A DNA stretch of 64,000 bases, taken from contig JAFZSP010000033.1 in NCBI GenBank assembly GCA_017619335.1, forward strand, positions 124,001-188,000, in the 5' to 3' direction. This stretch comes from Bacteroidaceae bacterium (GTDB taxonomy: Bacteria > Bacteroidota > Bacteroidia > Bacteroidales > Bacteroidaceae). Position 1 is the stretch's first letter; every line of letters starts with the position of its first letter. A program made the translations under genes and the position numbers. The notes under the pieces were generated by a model. That model was given only the letters and a program-made list of their open reading frames with translations, did not search any database and was not told where the DNA came from. Below, in pieces: positions 63,086-64,000 of this stretch.

Positions 63086-64000
63086 TTACTTCTGAAAACG
63101 CTTGACAGCAGCAGCAAACTCCTCGTCGGTGAGCTTGTTCCAGTCAGCAGCCTTCAGAGGAGTGGGCTTGAAGGAATTGCGGATGAGACGCGGAGCGGCG
63201 TACACTTCTTCACCGGAATCATCAATATCGTTGGCATTGGTAATGGTGAAACGCATGACGGGCGTGTGGTCACCACTGCCGGAACCGACGGGATAGATGC
63301 CAGCAACGGGATTCTTGCCTGCAAAGCGCTCGTCATCAATCTCATTGACCAGCAATTCGTTGTTGTAACGGGCAATGACCTGCCAGTCTGTCACGAGACT
63401 GGACTGGTCACACTGGCTCCACATATCCACCTGCACTTCATAGGTGCCATTCATCACGAGGGATGCGGGGATAAAGATGTTCTCGTTGTTCACATTGTCA
63501 ATGGAGCATCCTGCGTTGGAGTCCAGGTCAAGGCCATAGGACAAAATTTCACCGTCCTCGGTCTCATAGCTGCCGCCACGGTTGCCGTAGTAGATGCGCT
63601 CTCCATTGGGCAGGATGAGATGCAGGTCAACATCCTTCTGGGTGGTGAAGAAGAGGTTCACATTCAGGTCACCGAGTTCTGTCTGGGTTTCCACGAAGGA
63701 GATAACGATTTCAATGGGCTTGGTCACCTCGCCCTGGTCGTCCTTAGCAGAGACGAGCAGCGTGATTTCGTCCTCAAGCTGTGTGCTGAACATCAGCGCG
63801 ATCTTATAGAGGTCACCCTCTGTCAGGCCTGTGCCGCCCTCACCTGTGCCGGGTTCAGCCGGACCGGTTGTGGGAATGAAGAGGATGTAGCCGGGAACAC
63901 CTGCTGCACCAATGTAGAATTCGGTATAGACCTTGGAGGTGTTGACCTGAATCTGGTTGGTACCGCCCTTGATAGCGTGGGTGTTAACGCTCAGGCCCTG
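63086..64000 (-). CDS. C-terminal part of a surface protein (5' end outside window)
   Basis: The frame is open to the window edge; 304 residues are visible. The central DVDLHLILPNGERIYYGN followed by LDLDSNAGCSIDNVNNENI resembles the DxDLHxxxPxGxxIYYxN core of DUF2135/YfaP-like beta-sandwich domains. Upstream lie beta-strand modules and a Gly/Thr-rich linker (EPGTGEGGTG). The C-terminus is helical (EEFAAAVKRFQK) and lacks the sorting-type tail seen elsewhere here. Exported location is inferred. Confidence 0.65.
   Translation of the reverse strand, partial: QGLSVNTHAIKGGTNQIQVNTSKVYTEFYIGAAGVPGYILFIPTTGPAEPGTGEGGTGLTEGDLYKIALMFSTQLEDEITLLVSAKDDQGEVTKPIEIVISFVETQTELGDLNVNLFFTTQKDVDLHLILPNGERIYYGNRGGSYETEDGEILSYGLDLDSNAGCSIDNVNNENIFIPASLVMNGTYEVQVDMWSQCDQSSLVTDWQVIARYNNELLVNEIDDERFAGKNPVAGIYPVGSGSGDHTPVMRFTITNANDIDDSGEEVYAAPRLIRNSFKPTPLKAADWNKLTDEEFAAAVKRFQK

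Overview
The window reads as a chromosomal segment from a Prevotella-like member of the Bacteroidota. This rests on Bacteroidota-type promoters (TTTG, about 20 bp, TAnnTTTG), the gene families present (DUF6029/Omp28/TlpA cluster, DUF4249 with a TonB-dependent receptor, BspA-like leucine-rich repeats, long UvrA, acyl-ACP thioesterase, smalltalk peptide), short C-terminal tails of the type YxLxGRxV...GxYIxxGKKV on secreted proteins, and GC-rich coding against AT-rich leaders. No rRNA, tRNA, CRISPR array, phage or intact insertion sequence was recognised.

Layout. 0-5.2 kb: end of a surface protein, a repeat-filled gene-poor stretch with a smalltalk peptide, a 765-residue secreted protein and a 58-residue peptide. 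5.2-12.2 kb (minus): a small membrane-protein pair, a four-helix-bundle protein, then a TlpA/DUF6029/Omp28/secreted/SulP run. 12.4-19.2 kb: a POT-type peptide transporter, aquaporin, and GHL10 hydrolase followed by UvrA. 19.4-25 kb (plus): a beta-barrel protein, a two-domain NagB-like/PIG-L protein, IlvN, acyl-ACP thioesterase and an RluA-type synthase. 25-35.7 kb (minus): a three-module carbohydrate esterase, a BspA-like lipoprotein with a Gly-rich small peptide, a large MscS channel, PfkA, a Gly/Ser-rich secreted protein and ribosomal protein S1. 35.9-44 kb: zinc-ribbon protein and Nif3-like protein, a DUF308 membrane protein, Mfd, a BNR sialidase-like lipoprotein and RhaD. 44.1-52.2 kb (minus): IlvD, IlvB, FadL-like porin, DPM1-like glycosyltransferase, dihydroorotase and a free-standing MetH reactivation domain. 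52.3-56.3 kb (plus): SlyD, AroC, CstA, glutathione peroxidase. 56.3-57.1 kb: repeats only. 57.2-64 kb: AICAR transformylase, CE1 esterase, a lipocalin-like lipoprotein, and a DUF4249/TonB receptor/surface protein cluster running off the edge.

The most unusual property is repeat content that penetrates genes. (i) At least seventeen short arrays have a strict 7-bp period with drifting units, mostly lying in leaders directly before start codons or just after stops. (ii) Three arrays have a 9-bp period (sulP stop, inside uvrA, between ilvD and ilvB). (iii) Four copies of a composite element of about 270 bp show, where ends are intact, TTTCGCAAGTA termini. It carries nested palindromes and a conserved open frame, and one copy supplies the start and signal-peptide n-region of the DUF6029 gene. 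(iv) A family of C/T-rich palindromes is inserted in frame in uvrA, mfd, pyrC, ilvD and a surface protein.

A second point of genome history: ilvD-ilvB and ilvN-thioesterase lie 26 kb apart in opposite orientation, exactly as one inversion of a joined operon would leave them.
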